From Ulota crispa (Eukaryota; Streptophyta; Bryopsida; Orthotrichales; Orthotrichaceae), in contig OY987251.1 of the NCBI GenBank assembly GCA_963920765.1, positions 7,753,219 through 7,817,218 on the forward strand: DNA of 64,000 bases, in the 5' to 3' direction. A program made the translations under genes and the position numbers. The notes under the pieces are model-generated. The model was not told the origin of the DNA and did not search any database. It saw only the letters and a program-made list of their open reading frames with translations. Below, one piece after another: positions 27,001-36,924 of this stretch. Within the stretch, counting starts at the first letter, position 1, and every line of letters starts with the position of its first letter.

Positions 27001-27252
27001 CGCAGTATTTGTTAATTTGGGAAAAAATCTCAATTTTGGGAATTCTACATGTTTCATTTCTAAGACTTTTGAGGTGATTTAGAGTGAGGCTTATGATGAT
27101 TTCTTCAAGACATTACATCAATGATGAAATACCTTGAAGGAATTATCATAAAAACTAACAATAAACCACCAAAACATTTTCACAAATGCAAAATTCAATA
27201 TCCCCAAAACTTGTTTTGAGAAAGTGTTTTTCTCAAATTAACAAATATTGCG
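27001..27252. mobile_element. MITE with CGCA(A/G)TATTTGTTAATTTGGGAAAAA ends
   Basis: The left end CGCAGTATTTGTTAATTTGG is complementary to the right end CAAATTAACAAATATTGCG. Same family as 10151-10409. Confidence 0.75.
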
Positions 27253-27401
27253 TTCAAGGCTCTTGGTCATCAATGCACTCAAAGCTTTGGATTGGGAAAC
27301 GTAAGTTGTAAGGTATTTGATTATTTTCCATATCTCAAAGTATATATGAAAACCTTCTTTGCAGTCCCTTGAGAAGGGGCATGGAAGGGCCATCTAGAGA
27401 G

Positions 27402-27647
27402 CATGGTTGTTACATTGGACCAATTCTAACCAGCCCGTCTATCCGACGCAAATATAAATGGTCAAGGCATGGATACATATACCTTTTTTTCTTGTATTTT
27501 GTTTCAGTATGGGTTTAGACACAATCTTGCACTTATTCCAGAACATCCACTTCTTGATTTTAGAGTGGACAACCACCCCATTTGAACCCGTCTGTCCATC
27601 CGCTTGTCTTGTCTAACAGCAAAATCTTGCCCAATGTAACAACCCTA
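27402..27647. mobile_element. 246-bp GGTTGTTAC-type element with 8-bp target duplication
   Basis: CATGGTTGTTACATTGG and CCAATGTAACAACCCTA form the inverted ends. An identical CTAGAGAG lies on both sides (27394-27401 and 27648-27655), a good 8-bp target site duplication. That length suits hAT-like elements; no transposase is encoded. Confidence 0.75.
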
Positions 27648-27649
27648 CT

Positions 27650-28021
27650 AGAGAGTTCATTATTTTGCTAGTACGTGTACAAAAAAGAAAGAAGCAGCTC
27701 AAACCCAATTTCACCAAGACAACTCTTGTGGCACTTCAACCAACAAAGACAACCACAAGCGCCCTGAAAGCTTTCTAGCCACATCACGTTGAAAAGCCAA
27801 CTAAATGTATATAAAGTGGACAAGCCAAGTAAATGTATATAAAATGAGAAAAAAACAAAGAAACAAAAATTTCAACTCTACCAAGTGAAAAAGACTCTCA
27901 ACTGCCTTTGCTAAAGTTTTAAGGACTAGCAGCAACAAGTGAGCAAAGAGCGAGAGAAAGAGAAGCTACCATGGCAATTCGTGCCGTGCAAAATAAGATC
28001 TACAAAAGCAGCTTGAAATCA
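27650..28021 (+). pseudogene. promoter-like segment, copy 2, with an orphan start codon
   Basis: Same blocks as 26400-26690, including TATA-like TGTATATAAAGTGGACAAGC at about 27807, itself repeated as TGTATATAAAATGAG. About 165 bases on, ACCATGG gives a well-placed ATG at 27971 that opens a 17-codon frame (MAIRAVQNKIYKSSLKS) before TGA. It looks like the promoter, leader and first codons of a gene whose body is lost; the next sequence is a MITE and then the PPO exon array. Parent gene unknown. Confidence 0.45.
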
Positions 28022-28083
28022 TGAAATCAACGTCCACGAGGGGGGACTGCACTCCTGCACTCCTGCAGCCAAAAACAAAAAAC

Positions 28084-28334
28084 GCGATATTCATTAAAAG
28101 GGGAAAAAGCTTACAAATTGGGACTTTTGCATGATTAGGGTGGTCACCCTAATTTGAACTTCAACATTTTTTTTGGTACACGTGGTTTCACCTAAGAGGA
28201 GGAATTTGTGAGGGAAAAAATCTTAGTGACTCATACTGAATCTGATACTTTTGAATCTAGTTTAAGGTGGCTATTTGGGATTAAGGTGAAATACAAAATG
28301 GTACACATGTTTTTTCCCTTTTAATGAATATCGC
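28084..28334. mobile_element. MITE with GCGATATTCATTAAAAGGG inverted ends
   Basis: GCGATATTCATTAAAAGGGG at the left is matched by CCCTTTTAATGAATATCGC at the right. Same family as 10151-10409 and 27001-27252. It lies between the orphan start codon and the first PPO exon copy. Confidence 0.8.
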
Positions 28335-28345
28335 ATTAAAACAAA

Positions 28346-28495
28346 CTAAGCCTTGGAATACACAATGCGTGCACCCGTGAGCTCCAACCCGGCCTCCCCA
28401 GGGACAAACCCCTGCGACACCTCACCCACCGTGGTGATCACTAGCTCAGTCAGGTGAGGTTGCCCAATGAGCTCAAACTTTCATCAAATCCCAAT
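28346..28495 (-). pseudogene. PPO terminal-exon fragment, copy A
   Basis: Minus-strand match to the last third of the PPO final exon, ending in SKA and TAG like copy B. Homology stops abruptly after about 150 bases, at the IGI region, and goes straight into the transposon-like spacer. Several substitutions. No promoter or upstream exon, so not a gene. Confidence 0.8.
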
Positions 28496-28796
28496 TCAAC
28501 TTCCAAAGTGCCCAATTGAGGTCATGGTTTGTCCGATGAAGTCAACTCACAGTTGCCTTCTAAAAAATGGTACAAAATGATTAGAAAAACTAACTTTGTA
28601 CATGCTAGTGACACTTATTATTGCCAACATGAAGTCAAAACGTGGATTCAAAGCCATATCACATAATAAAAATGAAAAATGATCATTTAATTTTTTTATT
28701 TTTAAATCCAAAAACCTAAAAATGACAAAATGCCCTAAAAAGCACAACATGTCCGTTTGTCCATCTTGTCTTTTTGGGCAATCCACCTGTGCTGCC

Positions 28797-29180
28797 CTAA
28801 GCCTTGGAGTACACAATGCGCGCACCCGTGAGCTCTAACCCAGCTTCCCTTGGAAGAAACCCTTGCGTCACCTCCCTAACCATGGTGATCACTAGCTTTG
28901 TCAAGTGAGCTCGTCCCATGAGCTCCAACTTCCGTTGGATCCCAATCTTGTACGTCATGTTCGGAGCCAGTTCTGCCGCTGGCACCTGCCCAATGCAAGG
29001 GAACAAGAATAGGTTGCCCAGGAACTCCGGGCACCCGATGGAGGTGTAGTCGTATGTGGAGTTTGGCAGAAATGCAAAGATGTTTTGCAAATGCTGCTCG
29101 TGCCCATTCACTTTTAGCTTCAGCTCCAGCATCTCCTCACCATGACGGGAGGACTTGTTTGGATGCTGTTTGAGCGCCCA
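28797..29180 (-). pseudogene. PPO terminal-exon fragment, copy B, frame still open
   Basis: Covers the PPO C-terminal domain from the RHGEEMLELKLKVN motif to the stop. It reads in one frame through HLQNIFAFLPNSTYDYTS, CPEFLGNLF and GARIVYSKA. The exon's first half (the DPSW part) and all copper-binding exons are missing. Upstream it runs into spacer sequence that happens to stay open and adds MDHDLSWALWAL, which is not PPO. Being uninterrupted suggests a recent copy. Confidence 0.85.
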
Positions 29181-29485
29181 AAGTGCCCAACTGAGGTCAT
29201 GGTCCATTTTGATGAAGGCAACTCATAGTTGATTTTTAAAAAATGGTGCAAAATGATAAAAAAAAAAAAAAAAAAAAAAAACTTTGTACATGTGTACATG
29301 TTAGTGACACTCATTGTTGCCAATATGAAGTTGGACTCAAAGTCATATCTGATATCACATAATAAAAATGAAAAATGATCATTTCATTCTTTTATTTTTA
29401 AGTCCAAAAACCTAAAAATGCCCTAAAATACATGACACAACACATTTGTCCGTTTTGTCTTTTTGGGCAATCCACCTATACTGCC

Positions 29486-29868
29486 CTAAACCTTAAAGTA
29501 CACAATGCGTGCACCCATGAGCTCCAACCTAGCTTCCCCAGGGACGAACCCTTGGATCACCTCCCTAACCATGGTGATCACCAGCTCCATCATGTGAGGT
29601 CGTCCCATGAGCTCCAACTTCCGTCAAATTCCGACCTTGTACGTCATATCTAAAGCCAGTTTTGGCGTTGGCGCCTGCCCGACATGAGGGAACGAGAACA
29701 AGTTGCCTAGGAACTCCGGGCACCGGATGGAAGTGTAGTCGTACGTAGAATTTGGCAGGAATGCGAAGATGTTTTGCAAGTGCTGCTTGTGCCAATTCAC
29801 TCTCAGCTTCAGCTCCAACGTCTCCCTACCATGATGCTCAGACATGTTCAGACGCCCATTTGAACGCC
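29486..29868 (-). pseudogene. PPO terminal-exon fragment, copy C, with nonsense change
   Basis: Same extent as copy B. Where the intact gene reads IGIRRKLEL, this copy reads VGI, stop, RKLEL: CGA has become TGA, a change expected from decay of a methylated CpG. The rest aligns without indels. Confidence 0.85.
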
Positions 29869-30158
29869 AAAAGTGCCCAATTGAGATCATGGCCATTTCA
29901 ATGAAATCAACTCACAGTTGACTTTAAAAAATTGTACAAAATGATAAAAAAACTAACTTGCTTTGTACATGCTAGTGACACTCATTGTTGCCAATATGAA
30001 AATCAAAACGTGGATTCAAAGCCATACTACATAAACAAAATGAAAAATGATCATTTGATTTTTTATATTTAAGTCAAAAAGCCTACAAATGCCCTAAAAA
30101 ACATGACACGACACATATCTGTCTGTCTTGTCTTTTTAAACAATCCACTTGTGCTGTC

Positions 30159-30340
30159 CTAAGCCTTGGACTACACAATGCACGCACCCGTGAGTTCTAA
30201 CCCGACCTCACTAGGGACAAACCCTTGCAACACCTCCCTGACCATGGTGTAGTGCTTGTGCCAATTCACTCTCAGCTTCAGCTCTAGCATCTCCTTGCCA
30301 TCACGGGCGGACATGTTCTAACTTCGTTTGAGTTTGAACG
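30159..30340 (-). pseudogene. PPO terminal-exon fragment, copy D, internally deleted
   Basis: The two ends of the fragment are present, but the middle is lost: the sequence jumps at about 30248 from the segment coding around VITMV to the segment coding around VNWHKH. About 200 bases are missing compared with copy C. Confidence 0.8.
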
Positions 30341-30676
30341 CCCAAAGTGCTCAATTGAGGTCATGGTTTGTCTGTTGAAGTCAACTCATAGTTGTTTTTA
30401 AAAACATAATACAAAATGATAAAAAAATAAACTTACTTCATACATGTTAGTGACACTCATTGTTATCGACACAAAATTGGATTCAAAACCATATCACATA
30501 ATAAAAATGAAAACTGATCATTTGATTCTTTTATTTTTAAGACAAAAAACCTAACAATGACAAAATGCTCTTAAAAACACAACACATAGGTTTATCCGTC
30601 TTGTCTTTTTGGGCGGTCCACCTATGTTGTCAACCTAAATTTGCCCAAAGTAACAACCCTAGTGGGTAGAGATGCC

Positions 30677-33494
30677 CTAAACCTTGGAGTACACAATGCG
30701 TGCACCCGTGAGCTCTAACCCAGCTTCCCCAGGGACAAACCCTTGCGTCACCTCCCCGACCATGGTGATCACCAGCTCCGTCAAATGAGCTCGTCCCATG
30801 AGCTCCAACTTCCGTCGAATCCCAATCCTGTACGTCATATTTGGAGCCAGTTCTGGTGCTGGCGCCTGCCCGACGTGAGGGAATGAGAACAGGTTGCCCA
30901 GGAACTCCGGGCACCCGATGGAAGTGTTGTCGTACGTGGAGTTCGGCAGAAATGCGAAGATGTTCTGCAGATGCTGCTCGTGCCAGTTCACCTTGAGTTT
31001 GAGCTCCAGCATCTCCTCGCCGTGACGGGCGGACATGTTGGGACGCCGTTTGAGTTTGAACGTCGTGGGACCCGTGACGGTGTACAGCGGCGCTTTGAAG
31101 AGCGGGGTGCGAGCTATTAAGGCTGCGTCGTCGGCTGACGTGGCTGTTGGGTTGCAGAATTGCCATGATGGGTCGGTTGATCCTTGGGTCGCCCATTTCA
31201 TTGGTATCTCTTGGTACTTGTATCTGCGCAAAACAATTCGAAAATTCTCTGAGTCGTAAGTGTGCTGCGTGGGTGAACGTTGCCTGAGTTTGTATATATC
31301 CTCGGAACACAGATTGAAGGAAATTGCAGTGAGATCTACACTCAAAATCTAGTAAGGTAAGAACAGCCCTCTCCTTGAGTGTCCCCGATACCTACTTGTC
31401 TGAGTGATGTGAGTGACTGACAATCTTAAAATTGTTATGGGTGACAAAGTGATGGTTTTGGGTGATAAAGGGATGGTTTTGGATGACAAAGTTATGGTTT
31501 TGGGTGATTGGCATGGTGGTTTTGACTGTCCATGATCTCACTTTTTAAGAACTCCTCAAGTTAGTATTATGAGTGTATGAGCACACTAAAGACTTCACTA
31601 AGCATCTTCTTTAGTATCTCCTACAAAAAATCTAGTAAGTCTCCATGAGTGTCCCCATCTTGGATACCTACTTGTGCCATTGATGTGACAATTAAAAAAT
31701 AATAACTGGTTGTGGGTGACAAAGTGATGGATTTGGATGATGAGGAGATGGTTGTGGCCTTGTGGGTGATTGGCATGATGATTTTGAGTGCCCATGATCT
31801 CACTATTTAAGGACTCCTCAAGTTGGTAATATGAGCATAGCACACTAAAAACTTTACTAAGTGTCTTTCTTAGCTAATTATCTCCTACACACAAATGTGC
31901 ATTTTCTCTTATCTTCGACTTTAAAAAAACCTTTGTGAACAAAACACATTATTCATTAAATTGGGAAAAAGTGACATTTTGGGACTTTTGGGTTTAGGGT
32001 CTTTCAAAGAGTATTCACTATTCAACAAATAGTCTTTAAAAAACATAAATTTCAGAAGTCCCAAAATGCCACTTTTTCTCAATTTAATGAATAACCTGTT
32101 ACAAAAATACTTGCAATTGAAACTTTCAAATGGATGCTTAACTTCCTCTTCTTTACTTAGTTCTATTTTTTTCCAAAGCTCATCAACTCATTTTCCTACT
32201 CCAAAATCCTTAGTTTCACGCTAATGGGTGTTCCTACCTTAAGCAAAAGCAAAAACCAATGTGCGTGACGGAATTTCAGAGCGATGGAGAGTTGTGTTTT
32301 TTGAGTTTCAGGGACCTTCTAGTAAGCAAAAACAAACGTATACATGACGGAACACCAGAGCAACAGAGAGAGTTGTCATCGTTTCCGAGTTTCTGAAGGG
32401 GTTGGGAGTTACCTTAAGAGGTCGAGGTCGAGAGACTGCTTGACGCTAACAACAACTTGCTTCCCATCTTCATCATAAAAAGTGAACTCCGTATTAAGAT
32501 AATCAGGATCCGTGACATCTTTCCGGTACTCCCCAGGAAGCGTTTTCCACTGCTCCCAGATCCGATCGACATTCGCATGATGCGCAAAGAACACCGGATC
32601 CGATGCAGAATCCTTGTTCGTCGACATCATTCTCACATTCGTCCAAATATGAACCGGACCATGAGGACGGGATTCAATGGCGCCCATACCCGTCCCGCCA
32701 TAGTCGCCATACCGGTATGCCGCGCCGAACATGGTACGTGGGGTAACACCACCGGACACCGCTTGCGTCCACAGTAAATGTCTATTCTGCGCTCTCGTGG
32801 CGTTCAAATCTTGTGGGTTACACGCCAGCACAGTCTGGAACTCCACCAGTCGACCCGGTATAGTCGAACAGGTGTTCCTCAACGGATGCCACAACGACGA
32901 GGTTTTGTTAATAGGGTTAGCATATAAGCTAGTGTTGAGGGCGTATGCCCGTGGGAGCACATTTGGTAACGGATCTGTCACTTCTTGACTGTCCCAGTTC
33001 CAGAAGGGCAGTGCAAACGTGTCATCGTCGATTAGTTTAGCAAGGATTCGCTCGTTGAAGTAAAGGTATAGTCGGTGCCATGTGAAGAACAGCCAGTTCT
33101 GGTGAATCTCCAGAGGGTACTCGTTCCCTTCAAAGTAGAGATGGTTGTTGCAGTATGCGCAGTGCAGTCGGTACTGGGCTAGAAATGATCGACCGTCTGT
33201 CTCCGGGAGTGCTCGCATCAGTTCCACCGCTTTCTGGTACTTGGCGATGTATGCGTCGTCGACGAGATGCGCTGCTGGGCGGATACGCATCGGTAGCTCC
33301 GGTTGGAAACTGAACTTTCGTTGTGGACCTAGATGAGTTGCTGGCAGTGTGCAACAGTTTTCTACGGTGGAGTTGAAGGCCATGTTGCAGCGGCGTAGGT
33401 CTGGCGCTGGGAATGGCTTGGATTCTGCGTTGTGAGTTGTTGCTAGTAGTATGACCATAGCAAGTATCATGCCCGTCGTAGTAGACCTCCCCAT
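30677..33494 (-). CDS. PPO: polyphenol oxidase / catechol oxidase (tyrosinase family), two coding exons
   Basis: Exon 1 is 32413-33494, exon 2 is 30677-31223; the GT-AG intron of 1189 bases splits one Arg codon. The product has 542 residues. It oxidises o-diphenols to quinones with a coupled dicopper centre. CuA ligands are His111 (in HCAYC), His131 and His140 (TWHR), with Cys115 placed for the Cys-His thioether; CuB has His278 and His282 (HGPVH) and the FFAHHANVDR motif at 302-311. The C-terminal DWL/KFDV-type region follows in exon 2. Residues 8-20 are hydrophobic (MILAMVILLATT) and followed by NAES, a secretory signal; the plastid transit peptide and thylakoid signal of many seed-plant PPOs are not seen. 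I chose Met at 33494; Met at 33515 is possible. Apparently intact. Most of the intron is transposon. Confidence 0.95.
31354..32240. mobile_element. AAGGTAG-type transposon filling the PPO intron
   Basis: Left end AAGGTAAGAACA, right end TGGGTGTTCCTACCTT, matching the inverted ends of the 50099-50414 element. Inside, a block of about 270 bases (CTAGTAAG...GTGTCCCC...GATACCTACTTGT...GGGTGACAAAGTGATGG...CACACTAAA) is present twice in tandem (about 31352-31620 and 31632-31865). A MITE (31945-32095) is nested near the right end. Taking it out leaves an intron of about 300 bases. Confidence 0.65.
31945..32095. mobile_element. MITE nested in the PPO intron
   Basis: CATTATTCATTAAATTGGGAAAAA at the left mirrors TTTTTCTCAATTTAATGAATAA at the right. 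Same family as 27001-27252. Its centre carries a second inverted pair, GGGACTTTTGGGTTT and a CAGAAGTCCC stretch. Confidence 0.7.
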
Positions 33495-33515
33495 GGCGCT
33501 CCTTGGGATCCACAT

Positions 33516-35190
33516 CCTCAAATTTCTCCGCTTCGATTTCACCTCTTGCAACTCTTCTATTACACTCGTAGATCCTGCAACCCGGTTTATATGATTAGCC
33601 GATTCTCTCGCAACGTCAGAGTACCATACTGCACCTACAAGTCCCAAAAGAAATACAGTAGTAAAGCAAAAGCAAGTTTTCGATTGAACACTTTTGTGCC
33701 TCCGTCTTTACTGTCCACGTGCAGTCGTGCACGTTCCCATTCAGTTTTTCAGTCAGCATCCAAAACTCTGAAGTCTGCAGAAATCCTCAATCCCGGAGTA
33801 CTTTTGGAAAAGGGAAGTAACGCTTACCTCAAAAAGTCATGACTTTGTGTTCTCTCCTTGCTTGAGTAGTCGAGAGCCACTCAGTTCAGTCAGTTGCAGT
33901 TCAGATTTCAGCGTGAGTTAAGGTCTGCACGGCCTACAACAAGCCAAAAGCACAAAACCGTCAAACTTTCACTCGTTCATCGGAGAGCAGTTATACGGAC
34001 ACACCTGATTGAGAAAGAACATTCTAGGAACAATATTTCAATCATTGAAGCCGTTGTACCTACTGACCGAGAGTCTGTCCAATTTCTGAGCTGTTCCGAA
34101 CTAACGGCAATGGCTCGTGGTCATGTTGGTTATTCTGAGAGGTTTCACTGTGAAGAATACTGCTGAATTATACAACTTTAAAATGCTTTTGGTGTTGTTT
34201 TAGTTGCCCTGCTGATACATCGAACGCCCGATTCTCTAAGAGAGATTTTCTATCGATCGGCTAGTCACAATCATCCTACTAAACAACTTAGCACACCAAA
34301 ACTCCGGTGTCTTGACATCTTAGCGTTGAGTTAGTGAGATGGAGAGCGAGTAAGCTTTTCCATAATTACGCAACTCTACAGATCGAGCGTCACCTCCCAG
34401 AATTGACATCGAAGCCCACAGTACTAAAAACGAGACTTTACTGAAAATTTCCATGCTTCGACAAGAGCATAACCACCGTATTTGTACCGAATATTCGTTG
34501 CAACAGGCCCCAAAGCTCTAAAGACCACGCAATTATGCCAATCAGAATTGTATGGCCTCCTTAAAGCGTAGTCTCTAGAGGTTTCAGTGTTGGCAACTCT
34601 GATCGACACAAAACCCATACAAAACAAGATTAGTGTAGTAACAAAGCTCTAAAACGTAAGGACTAGAGCTTTAACAAACAGAGTCAATCATGTAACCTGG
34701 TATACATACTACTCCGACGCCTCAATTAGCTTGCTTGCACGGAGAATTGAGCTGTGAATATATATCGAACTGCAACACTGCTCCAAAAAGCAGAGTTTTC
34801 GAAGCGAGTGTATGTAAGTAGTTCACAGCTTTCGTATATATGAACATGGATTAGTAGTCTGTATGTGTACCTGCTGTTGCTGACGGTGGAGTCAAGTCTG
34901 GCCGGTTGGTATTCACAGCAGTGACGTCCTGGTCCACTTCGTACGTACTACTAGATCTCCGATTGTTAAAGTGCCAGACTTGAGACTCCATGGGGTGTTC
35001 ATATAGTGATCGATTAGCCAAGCCAAGCCAAAGCCGCCGGAGAAAATGCCGAGGAAACTAAAACATGTGAATGATTCATGGGGCCTGGCAGGCCCTGGCT
35101 GGATGCAGCTCTTGACGTCCTGAGCCGGTGATTGTCAACGACACACCTGCAGCGGAGTTTTCTACGTTGACTAGTGTCAATGGACGTGGT
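33516..35190 (-). promoter_or_regulatory. 5' flank of the PPO gene, with probable 5' UTR intron
   Basis: On the minus strand, a good donor (GAG, GTAAGCG) at about 33829 and an acceptor (CGGGTTGCAG) at about 33570 suggest an intron in the 5' UTR. A three-codon upstream frame (ATG ACT TTT TGA) ends just before that donor. The stretch is less AT-rich than its surroundings and lacks the window's repeat families, as expected for preserved promoter sequence. AT-rich TATATAT motifs near 34755 and 34835 are possible TATA elements, but the transcription start is unknown. Confidence 0.45.
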
Positions 35191-35199
35191 TTGGTAAAA

Positions 35200-35510
35200 A
35201 TGTAAGCTTTTTCCAATAACGCGTGTAGTTGACTTTTGGAAAACAATGTAAAAACGTTTCTTTGTACATAATGACGACACTCATTGTTACCAACATGAAG
35301 ACAAATGACACAAAGTGAACTTGAAGTCATATCACATGGTAAAAAATGAAAAATTGTAATTGAAATTTTCCTTTTGAAGGTCAAAAATCCTAAACAAATT
35401 CTAAAATGCAAGAATGGACAAACACGTCTATATGTGCAGTCTATTTTATATGTCCTCATGGGCACTTGCCCTACTTGACAACTGAATCTCTCCCAATGTA
35501 ACAACCATGG
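35200..35510. mobile_element. GGTTGTTAC-type spacer element upstream of PPO
   Basis: Shares the landmark order of the PPO array spacer (TTGACTTTTGG, TTTGTACATAATGACGACACTCATTGTTACC, CATATCACATGGTAAAAAATG) and ends CCAATGTAACAACCATGG, the right terminus of the 27402-27647 and 9806-10430 elements. So it flanks the PPO locus on the promoter side as well. Confidence 0.65.
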
Positions 35511-35544
35511 ACTCCCTAAATATTAATATTTTAGTATTTTACAC

Positions 35545-35694
35545 AATGCTCTATTAAGTAATTTGAGAAAAATGCAATTGGGGACTTTTGGGCTTTATGT
35601 TTTTAAAAGAGTACTCACTCTATACTCCTTCAAAAACATAAAATCCAAATGCCATAAAATTGTATTTTTTCCTAATTTATTAAATATCACATTA
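35545..35694. mobile_element. MITE of the GGGACTTTTGGG family
   Basis: Inverted ends TAAGTAATTTGAGAAAAATGC and ATTTTTTCCTAATTTATTAAATA. The internal arm pair GGGGACTTTTGGGCTTTATG and CATAAAATCCAAATGCC is shared with 31945-32095 and with the stretch at 39070-39205. Confidence 0.55.
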
Positions 35695-35917
35695 CGTACT
35701 TTATAAACCGTGATATTACTAATTTGTTTTTCCACAGTGTTGTTGTTACCAAGTCCTCATCATTGTTAAAAATTCTCTATTGCAATAATTATTGATGAAA
35801 ATTATTGTAGAATTAGTAAATATGTAAATAGTGTACAATGTTGAGAAATTACCTCGGGGCAACCTAAATGCACTATTTATTGTATAGATTATGAAAAACT
35901 GACACTGACAGACAATG

Positions 35918-36025
35918 ATTTTTTTCTGATGACAAGATGTTGATTCTGCCCACTGGTACATCTTCCCTCCACATATGCTCGAATGAGGTGGGTAGAATTG
36001 ACATCTTGTCGCCAGAAAAGAAAAC
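35918..36025. other. about 107-bp imperfect hairpin, microRNA-precursor-like
   Basis: GACAAGATGTTGATTCTGCCCAC pairs with GTGGGTAGAATTGACATCTTGTC (about 20 of 23 positions, the rest mostly G:U-type). The stem extends outward through TTTTCTG and CAGAAAA, and the loop is about 35 bases. The shape suits a MIR precursor, but a short inverted-repeat transposon explains it equally well. Confidence 0.4.
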
Positions 36026-36334
36026 ACTGCTGACATAGGTGGGAGGAATTTCTTTGGAAAGACTTTTCTAGCAACATCCGCGTGAACAGTGCCAAATGGT
36101 TTTCTGCAATTGTTTTTCACTTCGAAATTCTTCATAGCATGGGTTGAAGCATTTACCTGTTTGACTCGATTTTCAAGGCTTCCATATAAAACACTATTTA
36201 AGCAAGTTAGCAAGAGGCTCAGAAGGGACAATTCTACAAGGTGATTCTACACGTCTGCCTTGTTTCGTTGAATCCTAGGGTCCATAGTCCACACTGTAAA
36301 ACTTGTACAGCACTGTATGTTGGAGTTGCTGAAG

Positions 36335-36425
36335 AAGCCCCTTCCCATGGACCAATGGGCATATACCAATGGACATGGAGCCTTGGACCAATGGGCAAGG
36401 ACCAATGGGCGAGGAGCAATAATGA
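36335..36425. repeat. short degenerate tandem repeat of (A)CCAATGG(G/A)C
   Basis: The unit GACCAATGGGC occurs four or five times with variable spacers (CATGGACCAATGGGC, TACCAATGGAC, TTGGACCAATGGGC, AAGGACCAATGGGC). It contains CCAAT boxes but no promoter is apparent. Confidence 0.6.
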
Positions 36426-36924
36426 AGCCCATTAGACATTCGGCACATGAGTAGACTTGTGTGTAAAATATACACATATTATAGAAAGACCCATTTTGCA
36501 TATAGAGCTAGACCGACGAGCTACATTTATCTCAAATTCAAGACACCCCACATTTGGGAGTTAATGAATAAAGAACGTTGACTCCGGTCTCAAAAATCGA
36601 AGTGAATGCAGCGTACTTTGTTTGGAATGGTTCAAGACTTCAATCATGTAAGCCTCTAGAATCTTTAAAACCTAGATGGCAAATTCCATCCCTAAAGCCT
36701 TCGGTAGGTAGTAAAAGAGGTCCTAATGTAACAAAGATGTCATTTGGTGATTTGATACCCACTTTTGTTGGATGTGTTGTGGTAGTAACTAGTAAGCACC
36801 TTGTCAATGCTTGCCCTTATCAAGAGATAGACTTTCTTAAGAAGTAACATAGTAAGTTAGAAAAGCAATTTTTGTTGATATGGGAAAAACCATAATTTTG
36901 GAACTTTTAGATTTCATATTTTAA

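Larger units (their letters stand above)
28346..30660. repeat. degenerate tandem array: PPO exon piece plus transposon-like spacer, four units
   Basis: Each unit has a PPO terminal-exon piece followed by a spacer of about 300 bases (landmarks AAAGTGCCCAATTGAGGTCATGG, GTACAAAATGATAAAAAAA, GCTAGTGACACTCATTGTTGCC, CATATCACATAATAAAAATG, TTGTCTTTTTGGGCAATCCACC). Unit starts at 28346, 28797, 29486 and 30159 are 451, 689 and 673 bases apart; the short units have lost exon sequence. The same spacer lies directly behind the intact gene (30370-30670), again upstream of it (35200-35510), and inside the element at 9806-10430. Confidence 0.8.

Noticed and set aside
28797-29207. Copy B of the PPO exon as a separate small gene
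   Set aside because: It lacks the copper-binding exon, any promoter and an initiation context; its first dozen codons come from transposon spacer.
33894-34166. 90-codon plus-strand frame in the PPO 5' flank
   Set aside because: No domain, no splice context, and the area is better explained as PPO promoter and leader.
35746-36231. 161-codon minus-strand frame
   Set aside because: Its middle is the 35918-36025 hairpin and the rest is low-complexity Ile/Asn/Phe; no recognisable domain.
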